Shown here: in pieces, positions 13,823 through 14,052 of the stretch | Layout: the number at the start of each line of letters is the position of its first letter | Position numbering within the stretch: the first letter of the stretch is position 1 | Assembly: GCA_030043595.1 (NCBI GenBank) | Contig: JASHXJ010000141.1 | Coordinates: forward strand, 1-14,052 | DNA length: 14,052 nt | DNA from: Trebonia sp. | Lineage (GTDB): Bacteria; Actinomycetota; Actinomycetes; Streptosporangiales; Streptosporangiaceae | Reading direction: 5' to 3' | Position numbers and translations under genes: made by a program | Notes under the pieces: model-generated | Told to the model about the DNA's origin: nothing | What the model saw: only the letters and a program-made list of their open reading frames with translations | Database searches by the model: none

Positions 13823-14052
13823 GGCAACCACGATAACTTCGGCGGTTCGACGCCGAGGAACTGGAAGCAGTTACGCCACAGGATGTCCTCGAGCTCGGTG
13901 TCGGAAAGGCCCATCGACCGCAGCGTCGCGGCGATCGGCTGTTCCCGCGTCATCGCCGGGAAGTCGGAGCCGACGAGCAGCCGGTCGGTGCCGAACATGT
14001 CGGCCAGGTACCTGATGGCGCGGCGGTCGAAGACCAGCGAGTCGTAGTAGAA
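13819..14052 (-). CDS. Amidohydrolase-family enzyme, C-terminal 77 residues (5' end outside window)
   Basis: The frame is open from the window edge and ends in TGA at 13821-13819. The fragment starts FYYDSLVFDRRAIRYLADMF and contains LLVGSDFPAMTREQP, the C-terminal metal/catalytic Asp motif of amidohydrolase_2 enzymes, then GLSDTELEDILWRNCFQFLGV, the usual ending of aminocarboxymuconate-semialdehyde-decarboxylase-like proteins. Those enzymes act on aromatic ring-cleavage products, which fits the neighbouring PaaX regulator. A TTA leucine codon (13836-13834) lies five sense codons from the end; it is the only in-frame TTA I found in the window. The stop overlaps the regulator start. The substrate cannot be determined. 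Confidence 0.85.
   Translation of the reverse strand, partial: FYYDSLVFDRRAIRYLADMFGTDRLLVGSDFPAMTREQPIAATLRSMGLSDTELEDILWRNCFQFLGVEPPKLSWLP

Overview
The window is high-GC DNA with GTG and ATG starts, few ribosome-binding sites but several plausible leaderless promoters, and protein families typical of Actinomycetota (DUF2254, NDMA-type alcohol dehydrogenase, PaaX, questin-oxidase-like, DUF4118). It reads as ordinary chromosome of a filamentous or soil actinomycete. I see no phage, transposase, CRISPR array, tRNA or rRNA. Genus cannot be given from the sequence alone.

Layout. 1-969 (+) is the C-terminal part of a DUF2254 membrane protein. It overlaps tail-to-tail with a DUF4118 (KdpD-type sensor) membrane protein on the minus strand (899-1660). 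A divergent small HEAT-repeat protein follows (1756-2199), separated by a long hairpin terminator from aspS (2312-3601, minus), an archaeal-type aspartyl-tRNA synthetase. The 338 bp upstream of aspS hold a promoter and a T-box riboswitch with an Asp (GAC) specifier. Its alternative folds either expose or bury the aspS Shine-Dalgarno sequence. This is the most interesting element in the window.

Next come a Lon N-terminal-domain protein (3940-4608), a minus-strand amidohydrolase (4634-5470), a divergent questin-oxidase-like protein (5506-6543) and a two-part DUF4234-like membrane protein (6709-7482). The last ends inside a perfect 38-bp palindrome that separates it from a convergent NDMA-dependent zinc alcohol dehydrogenase (7511-8623).

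From 8821 to 11828 (+) a compact three-gene operon encodes a tungstate/molybdate-type ABC importer: lipoprotein binding protein, permease and ATPase, with translationally overlapping ends and an inverted-repeat operator candidate on its promoter. A 225-bp convergent gap with nested inverted repeats separates it from a minus-strand cluster. Read 5' to 3', that cluster is a partial amidohydrolase (14052-13819), a PaaX-family regulator joined to it by a GTGA overlap, and exonuclease III (xthA).

Functionally, the window combines housekeeping genes (aspS, xthA), catabolic or redox enzymes (two amidohydrolases, questin-oxidase-like protein, alcohol dehydrogenase, PaaX regulator) and oxyanion uptake. 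Only the importer operon and the amidohydrolase-PaaX pair have strong operon logic.
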